Assembly (NCBI RefSeq): GCF_000195275.1
Contig: NC_015385.1
Span: 2,248,501 to 2,312,500, forward strand
Source of the DNA: Treponema succinifaciens DSM 2489
Lineage (GTDB): Bacteria > Spirochaetota > Spirochaetia > Treponematales > Treponemataceae
Direction: 5' to 3'
DNA length: 64,000 nt
Position 1 is the first letter of the stretch. The number at the start of each line of letters is the position of its first letter. Both the position numbers and the translations under genes were made by a program. The notes below the pieces were generated by a model. It did no database searches. It had not been told where the DNA came from and saw only the letters and a program-made list of their open reading frames with translations. This document shows positions 45,989 through 56,262 of the stretch, piece after piece.

Positions 45989-46353
45989 GTGATAAAAAAA
46001 AAAGAAAGGCTAAACCAGATAAAGGAAGCAGCGGACTCGCTTTTTGCGCAGATGCCGTACACCGAAATTGCTATCACGACGATTACGGACAAACTCATCT
46101 GGTCGCGTGCAAATCTTTATAAATACGTTACGACAAAAGAAGAGATTTTCCTTAAGATTTCCGCAATGCTCACCCTTTCCGCCGATGAAGCATACAAGCT
46201 CCAGCTGAACGCCCTGATGTTCGCTGCTACAAAAATCCGCTGATTCAACAGGCTCTTCAAAAAATCGGCATAACTCCGCCCAATATGTACTTCTATGAGG
46301 ATATGCGCGACTTTGTCCTGATGAGAATTAAGTGGAGCTTAAGGGAACGATAA
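45989..46353 (+). pseudogene. Decayed TetR-family regulator
   Basis: A GTG start opens about 75 residues of a TetR DNA-binding domain (RLNQIKEAADSLFAQM, TITDKLIWSRANLYKYVTTK), ending at TGA near 46243. A different frame then gives IQQALQKIGITPPNMYFYED followed by MRDFVLMRIKWSLRER up to TAA 46351-46353, which looks like the C-terminal helices. About 80-100 central residues are missing, so an internal deletion with a frameshift is likely. It follows metA by 18 bases. Confidence 0.7.
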
Positions 46354-46393
46354 ATAACGCCTAGTGGACTTGCCTTTTCTTCCGTTTCGTCTT

Positions 46394-46597
46394 CTATGGA
46401 GTATCAATAGTAGCTCTCTATGGACACCCTATAGCGTCCACTACGAACATCCCATAGAGCACTTCTACGCCCCCACCATAGCGAACGCTATGCACACCTC
46501 ATAGTAGGCCTATATGGACAGTCCATAGAGAATTGCTAGAGTTCAAGTCTATGCTCGGCAATGACAGAGTTATAAAAATCTTTTATAGTGTCCATAG
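46394..46597. repeat. Periodic dyad array 1: CTAY-N9-ATAG, 23-24 bp period
   Basis: Seventeen-base dyads start at 46394, 46418, 46441, 46465, 46488 and 46512 (for example CTATGGACACCCTATAG, CTACGAACATCCCATAG), separated by variable 6-7 base spacers. Degenerate units follow in phase at 46536 and near 46581. The unit consensus is about CTAYGNACANCCCATAG. It ends 33 bases before the methyltransferase start. Fixed period with variable spacers suggests cooperative binding sites rather than simple tandem duplication. Confidence 0.78.
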
Positions 46598-46630
46598 AGA
46601 ATATTATAAACTAAAAAAACGGACAGTCTG

Positions 46631-47575
46631 ATGGAAAAAAAAGAACGCGCGGCAAACAACAGGACATTGACGCTTGAACCAGAGGAAATTGAAGACTTGA
46701 AAAGCCGCCTGCTCACCGAATCGAATATTTCTGCGGAAACGGACATCGTGAACCGCACACTGAACGGCGATATTCTGAAAATGCTTGAGTTTACACCGGA
46801 CGGATTCGCCGACCTGATTATCATTGATCCGCCGTACAATCTTTCCAAAAATTTCAACGGAATGAAGTTCGCCTCGCGCTCGCAGGAAGGCTATGACGAA
46901 TATCTGGCGACATGGTTTCCGGCTGTGTGCAAAAAGCTCAAATCCAACGGCTCGCTTTATATTTGCGGCGACTGGAAATGCACTTCCTCTCTTCAGCGTG
47001 CTGTTGAAAGGGAACTTACAGTTCTGAACAGGATTACCTGGCAGCGTGAAAAAGGACGCGGAGCAAAGTCAAACTGGAAGAACGGAATGGAAGACATCTG
47101 GTTTGCGGTAAAAAATCCTGCCGACTATTATTTTGATGTTGAGGCCGTAAAGATGAAGCGGAAAGTCCTTGCGCCGTACAAGGCTGACGGAAAGCCGAAG
47201 GACTGGGATGAGGAATCGGAGGGAAACTTCCGGCTTACGTATCCTTCCAATTTTTGGGACGATATTTCAGTTCCGTTCTGGTCAATGCCCGAAAACACCG
47301 ACCATCCTACGCAAAAGCCCGAAAAACTTTACGCTAAGCTGATTCTTGCAAGCTCGCGCCCCGGCGACATCGTGTTTGACCCGTTTTTGGGAAGCGGCAC
47401 TGCAAGCGTTGTGGCAAAAAAGCTCGGCCGGCGCTTCTGCGGAATCGAACAGAACGAAGAATATTGCCTTTGGGCAGAAAAACGCCTTGCCCTCGCGGAA
47501 ACCGACAAGTCCATCCAGGGCTACAGCGACGGCGTTTTCTGGGAACGAAATTCGGGTAAGTGGCAGGGGAAGTAG
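46631..47575 (+). CDS. Orphan beta-class DNA methyltransferase (N6-A or N4-C)
   Basis: The 314-residue enzyme has motif IV DPPYN (66-70), followed by a target-recognition region and then HPTQKPEKLYAKLI and motif I FDPFLGSGT (249-257); this order defines the beta class. No cognate restriction gene is obvious, but the convergent DUF2130 gene ends five bases away. The start ATG has only a weak ribosome binding site. Dyad array 1 lies directly upstream and may control it. The sequence is more GC-rich than neighbouring housekeeping genes. Confidence 0.88.
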   Translation: MEKKERAANNRTLTLEPEEIEDLKSRLLTESNISAETDIVNRTLNGDILKMLEFTPDGFADLIIIDPPYNLSKNFNGMKFASRSQEGYDEYLATWFPAVCKKLKSNGSLYICGDWKCTSSLQRAVERELTVLNRITWQREKGRGAKSNWKNGMEDIWFAVKNPADYYFDVEAVKMKRKVLAPYKADGKPKDWDEESEGNFRLTYPSNFWDDISVPFWSMPENTDHPTQKPEKLYAKLILASSRPGDIVFDPFLGSGTASVVAKKLGRRFCGIEQNEEYCLWAEKRLALAETDKSIQGYSDGVFWERNSGKWQGK

Positions 47576-47580
47576 TTATT

Positions 47581-48942
47581 TCATTCCCCTTTCAGTTCGT
47601 TGAACTTCTGCTTCATTGTGGGATTGTTTTTCACAAGCTTTTTCACGGTCAAATCTTCAAGCTTGTTGTTCGCAAGACGATAGTTATTCTCGGAGCTAAG
47701 CAAATCCTCCTTCATCTTCTGCAGATTTGAAATCGCCTTGTCAATCTGTTCAACTGCGCTCATGAATTTACGGCTTGCAAGGTCGTAGTTTCGGCTGAAT
47801 CCGTCCTTGAATTTGTTCAAGTCTTCCTCAAAGTGAGTGATGTCCATGTTCTGTTCCTGAATACGCCTAAGTTCACGCTTAGACTCAAGAGTATTCATAG
47901 CAGCGTTCCGCAGAAAAGTAATCACCGGAATAAAAAACTGCGGGCGGATTACGTACATCTTTGGATATTTGTACGAAACGTCCACAATTCCAGTGTTGTA
48001 GTAGTCATTGTCGCTTTCAAGCATAGAAACCAGAACCGCATACTCGCAGCCCTTCTCGTTCCTGTCCTTGTCCAGCTCCTTTAAGAAATCCTCGTTCTTG
48101 TGCTTAGTCGCCGTCTCGTCAGCCTGATTTTTCATCTCGAACATAATTGAAATGAATTCCACACCGTCGCCGCTCGCTTCCCTAAAAATAAAGTCGCCCT
48201 TGCTTCCCGAAGCACGCGAAACCTTGTTGTCCTTTTCAAAATACGAATTCTGAAAACCAAGCGCACGGTTCTTGTTGAACTCAGTAAGACAGAACTGCTC
48301 CAAATCCTCGCCAATCTGTTTAGTCGATTCCTTCGCCTTGAAGTCCTTGTAGAACGCAATTTCCTCGTCCTTCGCCTTGAGCTGCGCCGAAAACTGCTCT
48401 TTTATATAAGACACTTCGCTTTTCGATTTATTTTCAAGCACCGCAAAGTCGCTTTTAAGCTGAATTATTTCCTTTTCCTTGTCCTGAACTGCGGATTTCA
48501 CTGCAATCTCAGAATCACGTTTGCCCGAACTAATCTTTTCATTCAAAAGCGCGATTTCCTGTTCCTTTGAGGCAAGAGCTATTTTCATCTCCGACTGCGA
48601 CTTTTCCTTTGCCGCTCCAAGTTCCGCGGAAATCTTGGTAATCTGCTGATTTTTTTCCGCCAGCGCAGCCTGAAATTCCGATTTTGACTTTTGCTTTTCC
48701 GCCTCAAATTCCGCCGCAATTTTTGAAAGCTTAGCTTCCAGAGCCGCAATTTCCTTTTCCTTTTCGTTCTGTGCCTTTGAGACCGCAAGCTGAACCGCAG
48801 CATCTTTTTCCTTGCTCAAGGATACCGCGCGTTTTTCGAGCTCTTTTTCAAACTGCTCGTTGCGCACATCGTTCGCAATCGAATCATAAACATTCTGCTC
48901 CAGTGCAATCAGCTGCCCGCAGTTAGGACACTTTATATTCAT
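47581..48942 (-). CDS. DUF2130 protein with coiled coil and PD-(D/E)xK-like core
   Basis: The 453-residue protein opens with a zinc-ribbon half (CPNCGQ), then a long coiled coil (about 30-205, many heptads such as [19 protein letters not shown]), then the DUF2130 domain: [20 protein letters not shown] (D250) and IMFEMKNQ (E269, K271). That D...ExK arrangement resembles restriction-endonuclease-like nucleases. The C-terminus is again helical. Its activity is not established. It is convergent with the methyltransferase, and the recombinase diverges from it 109 bases away. Confidence 0.85.
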   Translation of the reverse strand: MNIKCPNCGQLIALEQNVYDSIANDVRNEQFEKELEKRAVSLSKEKDAAVQLAVSKAQNEKEKEIAALEAKLSKIAAEFEAEKQKSKSEFQAALAEKNQQITKISAELGAAKEKSQSEMKIALASKEQEIALLNEKISSGKRDSEIAVKSAVQDKEKEIIQLKSDFAVLENKSKSEVSYIKEQFSAQLKAKDEEIAFYKDFKAKESTKQIGEDLEQFCLTEFNKNRALGFQNSYFEKDNKVSRASGSKGDFIFREASGDGVEFISIMFEMKNQADETATKHKNEDFLKELDKDRNEKGCEYAVLVSMLESDNDYYNTGIVDVSYKYPKMYVIRPQFFIPVITFLRNAAMNTLESKRELRRIQEQNMDITHFEEDLNKFKDGFSRNYDLASRKFMSAVEQIDKAISNLQKMKEDLLSSENNYRLANNKLEDLTVKKLVKNNPTMKQKFNELKGE

Positions 48943-49051
48943 TTTTCACCTCATTTCTTGCCATGCACATATAATATATACCATTTTTTGCAAAAACTGC
49001 ACAGATTAACAAGAATTTTCCTTTCCATCTAAAAATGATTATCTTATCATT

Positions 49052-49639
49052 ATGGTTTACGGTTACATTCGGGTCAGCACGGACAGACAGACGGTGGAAA
49101 ACCAGCGGTTCGAGATTCTGCGGTTCTGCAAAAAGAATTCGCTTGAGGTGGGAGCCTGGATTGAGGAGACAATCAGCGGAACGCTCACGCCGGACAAACG
49201 CGAGCTGGGCAGGCTTCTTTCGCACATTCGCAAAGACGACCTGATTATATGCAGCGAACTTTCGCGTCTAGGCAGAAGTCTTTTTATGATTATGTCGATT
49301 CTGAACCTGATTATGGAAAAGGGCGCGCGGATCTGGACGATAAAGGACAGCTACCGCCTCGGAGACGACATTCAGTCCAAGGTTCTTGCGTTCGCGTTCG
49401 GACTTAGCGCGGAAATCGAGCGCAACCTGATAAGCCAACGCACAAAGGAAGCCCTCGCGCTCAAAAGGGCGCAGAACGTGCATCTCGGCCGTCCCAAGGG
49501 AAGAAAAAACAACGGGCATCTTCTGGACGGCGCGGAATTCCAGATAAAGACAATGCACCGCTGGGGCATGAGCATAAACCGAATCGCGCATTTTGTGGGT
49601 GTCTCCCGCAACACAATAAGAAGATGCCTGAGGGCGTAA
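49052..49639 (+). CDS. Serine site-specific recombinase (resolvase/invertase)
   Basis: The 195-residue protein has the catalytic domain start YGYIRVSTDRQ (serine 9, arginine 7), ICSELSRLGRS with catalytic arginines, the long E helix near FAFGLSAEIERNLISQRT, and a C-terminal HTH (MSINRIAHFVGVSRNTIRRC). Length and order match DNA invertases and resolvases such as Hin or Mpi-type enzymes. No inverted crossover pair was identified. Dyad array 2 starts 41 bases after its stop and may be its binding region. The start has no strong ribosome binding site. Confidence 0.9.
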   Translation: MVYGYIRVSTDRQTVENQRFEILRFCKKNSLEVGAWIEETISGTLTPDKRELGRLLSHIRKDDLIICSELSRLGRSLFMIMSILNLIMEKGARIWTIKDSYRLGDDIQSKVLAFAFGLSAEIERNLISQRTKEALALKRAQNVHLGRPKGRKNNGHLLDGAEFQIKTMHRWGMSINRIAHFVGVSRNTIRRCLRA

Positions 49640-49680
49640 ATTTATCACGTCAAGCACGACAATGAAAGAGAGACAAGATC

Positions 49681-49826
49681 CAGGACAGTCTGTATAAGCT
49701 ATACAGTTTTCCTGTGACGACGCTACAGTTTGGCTGTGCTTATTGTACAGTTTGGCTGTATAACAACTACAGACAAACTGTACAGCGTATTTTTAAAGTC
49801 TGTGCCTGTTATACAGTTTGACTGTA
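49681..49826. repeat. Periodic dyad array 2: TACAG-N5-CTGT, exact 22 bp period
   Basis: Dyads ACAG-N5-CTGT start at 49703, 49725, 49747, 49769 and 49813, each preceded by T. A half-site (CTGT only) keeps phase at 49791, and another at 49681. Cores are TTTTC, TTTGG, TTTGG, ACAAA and TTTGA. The spacers between dyads do not resemble each other. It lies downstream of the recombinase gene. Confidence 0.8.
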
Positions 49827-50091
49827 GCGCCGATTTTGCATTATAGCTCTCGTAAGCACAGGCACAAATTCTTTTTGCGGAATTTATATTAAAGAGTTAA
49901 AAATTAGAGCATCCCATTCGTTTGCAACACATTGGACGACTTTATAACCCAAAAATATGGAGGCGACCGGGAGAATAGGGCATTTACTTTCTTTCAAAAT
50001 ACTACAGAAAAATGTTTACATCAAACAGTTCTGGCTTAGCTAACAACCACTCCGCCGCCTGATGAATAATTTCCATAGGGATTGATAAAAT
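49827..50091. other. Intergenic region after dyad array 2
   Basis: About 265 bases without a supported gene. Short open frames on both strands (28 and 24 codons) have no supporting signals. The minus-strand peptide MEIIHQAAEWLLAKPELFDV ending at 50002 looks protein-like and could be the tail of a lost gene. Confidence 0.3.
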
Positions 50092-50120
50092 TTGCAAGTT
50101 TCTTCTATTTATTTTATAGT
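50092..50120 (+). promoter_or_regulatory. Sigma70-type promoter, leaderless arrangement
   Basis: TTGCAA (50092-50097) and TATAGT (50115-50120) are 17 bases apart. The -10 ends seven bases before the ATG at 50128, so transcription should begin at or next to the start codon. Confidence 0.6.
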
Positions 50121-50127
50121 TAAGGCT

Positions 50128-50556
50128 ATGGACGAAATTGAAAAAAACAGGCTCGAACGGGCATTGGCACTTATACGGCAAATACTTCCACTTGTAGAAG
50201 CGGCGGAAAAGAAATTCAAAAGCGCGCGCAACTGGGGATTTCTTGATATGTTCGGTGGAGGAACGCTCGTTGACCTTATAAAGCATTACAAGCTGAATAC
50301 GGCGGCAGACATAATGAACCAGATAAGTTTTCTTTTGCAGCAACTTCAGGCGGAACTTAGGCAGGTTGTAATTCCTGTGGATTTTAGAATGAACACAATG
50401 ACATTTGCAACATTCGCGGATTTTCTTTTCGACGGAATACTTGCGGACACATATATGCAGTCCAAGATAATGAAAAGTCTTGATCAAGTACGGGAGCTAA
50501 AGAACCGCCTTATTTTGCTAGAAAAAAATCTTTCCGCACTAAAACAAAGAGGATAA
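50128..50556 (+). CDS. Small helical protein of unknown function
   Basis: The 142-residue, mostly helical protein starts MDEIEKNRLERALALIRQIL and contains ARNWGFLDMFGGGTLVDLIK and FADFLFDGILADTYMQSKI. The pattern SARNWG...GGG...LIKH recalls a family of uncharacterised proteins I have seen in Firmicutes, but I cannot name it. There are no membrane segments or export signal. An open frame reaches back to 50092, but that lies in the promoter. It is convergent with a transposase-type fragment three bases away. Confidence 0.7.
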   Translation: MDEIEKNRLERALALIRQILPLVEAAEKKFKSARNWGFLDMFGGGTLVDLIKHYKLNTAADIMNQISFLLQQLQAELRQVVIPVDFRMNTMTFATFADFLFDGILADTYMQSKIMKSLDQVRELKNRLILLEKNLSALKQRG

Positions 50557-50559
50557 AAA

Positions 50560-50745
50560 TTATTGCTCAGTAGTTTCTTCTTCTGAATTCTTTTTAGGGT
50601 TTAACTTTGGATTCAAGACCCAGCTGCGCACAGTGTCCCGGGAAAGTCCGTACATCTTTGCAAGCTTTTTGTAGCCGCAAGTTCCCATCTCGTACTTTCC
50701 TATAACTTCAAGCTTAAACTCTATAGAAAATTTCTGCTTTCCCAT
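50560..50745 (-). CDS. Transposase OrfA-type helix-turn-helix fragment
   Basis: The 61-residue protein (KFSIEFKLEVIGKYEMGTCG, then YKKLAKMYGLSRDTVRSWV) is an IS3-type OrfA helix-turn-helix domain. It is shorter than usual OrfA, lacks the leucine zipper and has no OrfB neighbour or inverted repeats. It is either a relic or a small domesticated DNA-binding protein. AGGGA lies ten bases before the ATG. Confidence 0.65.
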   Translation of the reverse strand: MGKQKFSIEFKLEVIGKYEMGTCGYKKLAKMYGLSRDTVRSWVLNPKLNPKKNSEEETTEQ

Positions 50746-50830
50746 AATCTGTTCCCTGATTTTATTTTAAAAACAAGTTTTTATTTCTAAACTGCCTCTA
50801 AAAACTAAAGTTTCCAGAGACAGTTTAGAT

Positions 50831-52915
50831 TCAAACTTTAAATTCGTCAATTCTACTGCCAATATTCCTTATAGAATCGCTCATATCATTTGAAATTTTA
50901 AACAAAGACTTTCCAGTATCAGAAACAGAACAAATATCCTGCTCCATTTCAGAGATTCGGATATTCATTACAGAAGTCGCCTCTTTTAATTTTGATACCT
51001 CTTCAAGAATAGACTTGTTCTTTTCATTCATCGTTTCATATTTAGACTTGAATTCATTGGAACTGTCTCTCATAATCGCAAGAGATTCGTTTATCTGCGA
51101 AGAACCTTCCTGCTGCTCAAGCATCGCATTTTTTATTTCCTGCATAAGTTGGTTTGTAGCTTCTATTTCCTCAACAACAGAATCAAAAGACTTTGTGGAT
51201 TCTTCCGAAGCAGAAACTACATCTGATATAGAATTCTGTATTCCGCTCAGCTGCTCGCTTATACTATGTGACTGGGAAGAAGATGTTTCTGAAAGTTTTC
51301 TAATTTCATCGGCAACAACACTAAATCCTTTACCAGCCTCTCCTGCATGAGCAGCTTCAATTGCGGCATTCATAGCAAGAAGATTCGTCTGTTCAGCAAT
51401 AGATGCAATAACAGCATTCGCATCCTGAAGACTTGCCGATTTTCCCGCTATGTGCGCTATTTTTTCACTAACATTGTCCTGCATAGAAGAGCCGTTCTGA
51501 GCATCCAAAAGAAGCATTTCAAATCTTTCAGCCATCTTTTCAACAGAATTATTTACAGAATGAATATTTCCAACCATTTCTTCAACAGCGGCAGATGCAT
51601 TTTCTGTGCCTTTTGCCTGCTCAAGCACAAGACTATCCAGCCTGCTTATATTGTCCGCAACTTCGCGTACAGAATCAGTTGTAGCATCCACACAATTTGA
51701 CTGCTTTGAAATTTCCTCATTCACTATATCAATATTTGAAACAATATTTGAAATAGAAGAATTTGAGTTTTCTGCCGAACACTGCAACTTTGAATCAAAA
51801 CAAAGAAGCCTATCCTTTGAAGCCTTTACATCGCTTATAATTTTATGCAATTTTTCTATAAACTCATTGAATCCGGAAACAACCTCACCAATTTCATCAT
51901 CTGAATAAATTTCGATTCTTTTTGTCAAATCTCCATTTCCAGAAGCAATCATTTTTATAGAAGATTTTAAAACATTAAGCGGCTTCAAAAGTTTCAAGAC
52001 GAATGCTGAAACTATGAAAACCGCAAAAAACGTAAATACACAGAAAATCACAACAGCAAGCAAAAAAAGCCTGTTCAGTCCACCCAAAAAGTCATCAGCA
52101 GGAGCAGAACAGATTACAGTCCAGTCAGTATATCCGCCTACAGGATAATAAGAAACGCTGTATTCTTTTTTTGTATTTTTATCAACGCAGAATTCAGAGC
52201 CAAATTCTCCAGATTTTATTTTCATTATAACAGATTCAAGCTCTGCCGGAACATTGTCATAAAGGCTTTTTTCCTGCTTTAAAAACTCAACATCGGAGTG
52301 CGCCACATATTTTCCAGTCTTAATATTAATTACATAAGGATGAGAATTTTTTCCCATAATCATCTCAGAAACTGTCTGGCAAAGTCCAAGGCTATCTACA
52401 ACAGCACCTGCCTGCCGGCTGTCCTGACCATAAAAAGGAACAGCGTAAAAAGTCGAAAGCTTTCCATTTACGGGACTCCAGTTTGGATCAAGAATAGCAA
52501 CGTTTCCTTTTAGGGCTTTTGTTAAATATTCTCTTGTGTGCAAGTCCTGATATTTTCCTGTAGTTGTATAACCTATGCCTTTCTCATCATAAATTGCCAT
52601 TCCAATATAAGAAGAATCTTCCTTGCTAATGGCATTTATCATTTCCCATTTTTTTCTAATGTCTACAGATTCATCACGAATAAGCGGCAGTTTTGAAAGG
52701 GAATCAAGCATTTTGTACTCCCTGTCATTTATGTTGTGAATCTGCAGTGCGGTAGAATACGTGAAGCTTGAGTTTTGTTCAGCAAGGGATTTCATAAGTT
52801 CGTTTCGTGAATTTACAAATAAAAAGCAAACAAGAAACAAATTTGAAACAATAATTATTGAAAGAATGGAAACTAAAAGGCGTGCCTTTAGGCTCGAAAA
52901 AAGTTTTTTTTGCAT
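50831..52915 (-). CDS. Methyl-accepting chemotaxis protein with dCache-type sensor
   Basis: The 694-residue receptor has a first helix ([20 protein letters not shown]), a dCache-like periplasmic domain (about 35-275, with [32 protein letters not shown]), a second helix, HAMP, and a cytoplasmic signalling domain with the hairpin tip [20 protein letters not shown]. The start ATG 52915 follows GGGGGGA. It lacks a C-terminal CheR pentapeptide. The ligand is unknown; dCache receptors often bind amino acids. Its promoter contains a nine-G run, so expression may be phase variable. Confidence 0.9.
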   Translation of the reverse strand: MQKKLFSSLKARLLVSILSIIIVSNLFLVCFLFVNSRNELMKSLAEQNSSFTYSTALQIHNINDREYKMLDSLSKLPLIRDESVDIRKKWEMINAISKEDSSYIGMAIYDEKGIGYTTTGKYQDLHTREYLTKALKGNVAILDPNWSPVNGKLSTFYAVPFYGQDSRQAGAVVDSLGLCQTVSEMIMGKNSHPYVINIKTGKYVAHSDVEFLKQEKSLYDNVPAELESVIMKIKSGEFGSEFCVDKNTKKEYSVSYYPVGGYTDWTVICSAPADDFLGGLNRLFLLAVVIFCVFTFFAVFIVSAFVLKLLKPLNVLKSSIKMIASGNGDLTKRIEIYSDDEIGEVVSGFNEFIEKLHKIISDVKASKDRLLCFDSKLQCSAENSNSSISNIVSNIDIVNEEISKQSNCVDATTDSVREVADNISRLDSLVLEQAKGTENASAAVEEMVGNIHSVNNSVEKMAERFEMLLLDAQNGSSMQDNVSEKIAHIAGKSASLQDANAVIASIAEQTNLLAMNAAIEAAHAGEAGKGFSVVADEIRKLSETSSSQSHSISEQLSGIQNSISDVVSASEESTKSFDSVVEEIEATNQLMQEIKNAMLEQQEGSSQINESLAIMRDSSNEFKSKYETMNEKNKSILEEVSKLKEATSVMNIRISEMEQDICSVSDTGKSLFKISNDMSDSIRNIGSRIDEFKV

Positions 52916-53001
52916 ATATCCCCCCTGCAACTGCAACTAAAATTTATCCCGCCTCCAGGGATGCTGCCGCAATTGCATCTTTGCAATCAAAAAACAAAAT
53001 A

Positions 53002-53031
53002 ATAATACCCCCCCCCAGTCAACATTGTCAA
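53002..53031 (-). promoter_or_regulatory. Promoter with poly-G tract in the -35/-10 spacer
   Basis: On the minus strand TTGACA (53026-53031) and TATTAT (53002-53007) are separated by 18 bases, of which the nine next to the -10 are Gs (53008-53016). One base fewer gives the optimal 17-base spacing. It drives the chemoreceptor gene through a leader of about 80 bases. Confidence 0.75.
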
Positions 53032-53106
53032 GCGATTTGTTTGTATAGAACTGCCTCTATACATAAAATTCGCATGCATTTTTTCTTACCGCATATTCAG
53101 CGAATT

Positions 53107-53180
53107 GTCATTTCCATGCCCCGACACGGGAGTCCACTTAACAACAACAAATAGATTATCGGGTCAAGTAGGATAATGAC
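53107..53180. repeat. GTCATT...AATGAC double-hairpin repeat, divergent copy
   Basis: Begins GTCATTTCC, includes GACACGGGAGTCC, and ends ATTATCGGGTCAAGTAGGAT then AATGAC, matching 8605-8663 in order. The second hairpin (ATTATC/GATAAT) is preserved; the first is degraded, and there is an ACAACAACAA insertion. Confidence 0.6.
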
Positions 53181-53322
53181 AAAATACATTGTAATTCAAG
53201 CAGGTTCTTAAGGCGCAGCCCTAAGTGTTGCAAGGAAAGGATGGTGGCAGGGAGGGAGAGAAAAAGGCGATTGAATCGCTTCGCTTACGAGCTAGTTGTT
53301 TTTTTCCTCCATAACTAAAGAA

Positions 53323-53351
53323 TAGACAGAACAGGGCATTTTTTATATAAT
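53323..53351 (+). promoter_or_regulatory. Sigma70-type promoter of guaB
   Basis: TAGACA (53323-53328) and TATAAT (53346-53351) are 17 bases apart, about 55 bases before the guaB ATG. Confidence 0.6.
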
Positions 53352-53405
53352 ATGCTGAAATTTCTAAGGCACTATAGCTGCCAAATTTCATTTCAAGAGG
53401 GCAAA

Positions 53406-54914
53406 ATGGCATACTTTTACGAAGAACCGTCTCACACATTCGGTGAGTATCTGTTAATTCCCGGCTACACATCCGCAGAATGCATTCCAGAAAATGTTTC
53501 ACTGAAAACACCTGTTGTAAGATTCAACAAAAAATCAGGCGAAAAACCTTCGCTTTCAATGAACATTCCTTTGGTAAGCGCAGTCATGCAGTCGGTTTCT
53601 GATGACAAAATGGCAATTGCCCTTGCAAAAGAAGGCGGAATCAGCTTTATATTCGGTTCGCAGACAATCGAAAACCAGGCGGCAATGGTTGCGCGCGTAA
53701 AATCATACAAAGCAGGATTTGTAACTTCCGACTCAAATATCCGCCCGGATCAGACTCTTGAAGAAGTTGTATCTTTAATAGAACAAACCGGACACAGCAC
53801 AATCGCCGTAACAGACGACGGAACTGCGCACGGAAAGCTTGAAGGAATTATCACAGAGCGCGACTTTAGAATCGACCATGTTCCTGCAAACTCAAAAGTA
53901 AACGAATACATGACGCCATTTGCAAAGCTTGTTACTGGTAAAGACGGAATCACTTTGAGCGCAGCAAACGATTTAATATGGGCGCACAAAGTAAATCAGC
54001 TTCCTATAATCGATGACAAAAATCATCTTGTTTCAATTGTATTCAGAAAAGACTTCGACAACCACGAAACTCATCCAAATGAGCTTATGGACACTAACCA
54101 CAGATACATTGTTGGAGCAGGAATCAACACACGCGACTATATGGAAAGAGTTCCAGCTCTTTTGAAGGCTGGTGTTGACATTTTGTGCCTTGACTCAAGC
54201 GAAGGATATTCAGAATGGCAGGCAAAAGCTCTCCACGACATCCACGAAAAATTCGGCAAAGATGTAAAAGTTGGAGCTGGAAACGTTGTTGACCGCGAAG
54301 GATTTATGTTCCTTGCAGAAAACGGCGCGGACTTTGTAAAAATCGGAATCGGCGGCGGCTCAATCTGCATTACACGCGAGCAAAAAGGAATTGGACGCGG
54401 ACAAGCCACAGCTACAATCGAAGTTGCAAAAGCGCGCGATGAATACTACTCAAAGACAGGAATCTACGTTCCAATCTGCTCAGACGGCGGAATCGTTCAC
54501 GACTACCACATAACACTTGCTCTTGCAATGGGCGCGGATTTTGTAATGCTCGGACGTTACTTTGCAAGATTCGATGAGTCTCCTACAAACAAGCTTATAA
54601 TCAACGGAAACTACGTAAAGGAATACTGGGGCGAAGGAAGCAACAGGGCGCGCAACTGGCAGCGTTATGACCTCGGCGGAAAAAAGGGAATGGCGTTTGA
54701 AGAAGGCGTTGACTCTTATGTTCCTTATGCCGGACGCTTGCACGACAATGTTTCACTTTCAATGAGCAAGGTAATCCACACAATGTGCAACTGCGGCGCG
54801 CTTTCAATTCCAGAACTTCAGCAAAAAGCAAAACTTACACTTGTTTCATCTACAACAATCAGCGAAGGAAGCGCGCACGACGTTACAGTACGCAACACTT
54901 CTATTCACAGCTGA
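53406..54914 (+). CDS. guaB: Inosine-5'-monophosphate dehydrogenase
   Basis: The 502-residue TIM-barrel enzyme oxidises IMP to XMP in GMP synthesis. It has the N-terminal [13 protein letters not shown]-like segment ([20 protein letters not shown]), a CBS pair (about 110-225), the catalytic loop [20 protein letters not shown] with the active cysteine, and the [12 protein letters not shown] phosphate site. GAGGG precedes ATG 53406; an in-frame start at 53352 has no ribosome binding site. purA follows after 45 bases, placing both IMP branch enzymes in one operon. Confidence 0.93.
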   Translation: MAYFYEEPSHTFGEYLLIPGYTSAECIPENVSLKTPVVRFNKKSGEKPSLSMNIPLVSAVMQSVSDDKMAIALAKEGGISFIFGSQTIENQAAMVARVKSYKAGFVTSDSNIRPDQTLEEVVSLIEQTGHSTIAVTDDGTAHGKLEGIITERDFRIDHVPANSKVNEYMTPFAKLVTGKDGITLSAANDLIWAHKVNQLPIIDDKNHLVSIVFRKDFDNHETHPNELMDTNHRYIVGAGINTRDYMERVPALLKAGVDILCLDSSEGYSEWQAKALHDIHEKFGKDVKVGAGNVVDREGFMFLAENGADFVKIGIGGGSICITREQKGIGRGQATATIEVAKARDEYYSKTGIYVPICSDGGIVHDYHITLALAMGADFVMLGRYFARFDESPTNKLIINGNYVKEYWGEGSNRARNWQRYDLGGKKGMAFEEGVDSYVPYAGRLHDNVSLSMSKVIHTMCNCGALSIPELQQKAKLTLVSSTTISEGSAHDVTVRNTSIHS

Positions 54915-54959
54915 AACTAAATTAAAAATTCTAGGCAAAAAGCCTTGGAGGAATTATAA

Positions 54960-56186
<1,227 letters not shown>

Positions 56187-56205
56187 ATCTACAGTGTTGT
56201 TAAAA

Positions 56206-56244
56206 TGACAAAGCCCGTGCAAGTTTTTTGCACGGGCTTTGTCA
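56206..56244. terminator. Bidirectional terminator between purA and the MATE gene
   Basis: TGACAAAGCCCGTGCAA (56206-56222) and its perfect complement (56228-56244) form a 17 bp stem around GTTTT. It serves purA on the plus strand and the MATE gene on the minus strand. Confidence 0.92.
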
Positions 56245-56262
56245 TTTGCCTTAATAAAATTT

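Noticed and set aside
49681-49826. Dyad array 2 as a mini-CRISPR
   Set aside because: Repeat units are only 13-15 bases with 7-9 base spacers and there are no cas genes nearby, so dimensions do not fit CRISPR.
49957-50080. Short peptides as a toxin-antitoxin pair
   Set aside because: The two small frames overlap in opposite directions, lack ribosome binding sites and match no family I know.
52937-53001. Cyclic di-GMP riboswitch in the chemoreceptor leader
   Set aside because: The leader has GC-rich paired segments but lacks the recognisable conserved core of GEMM-type riboswitches.
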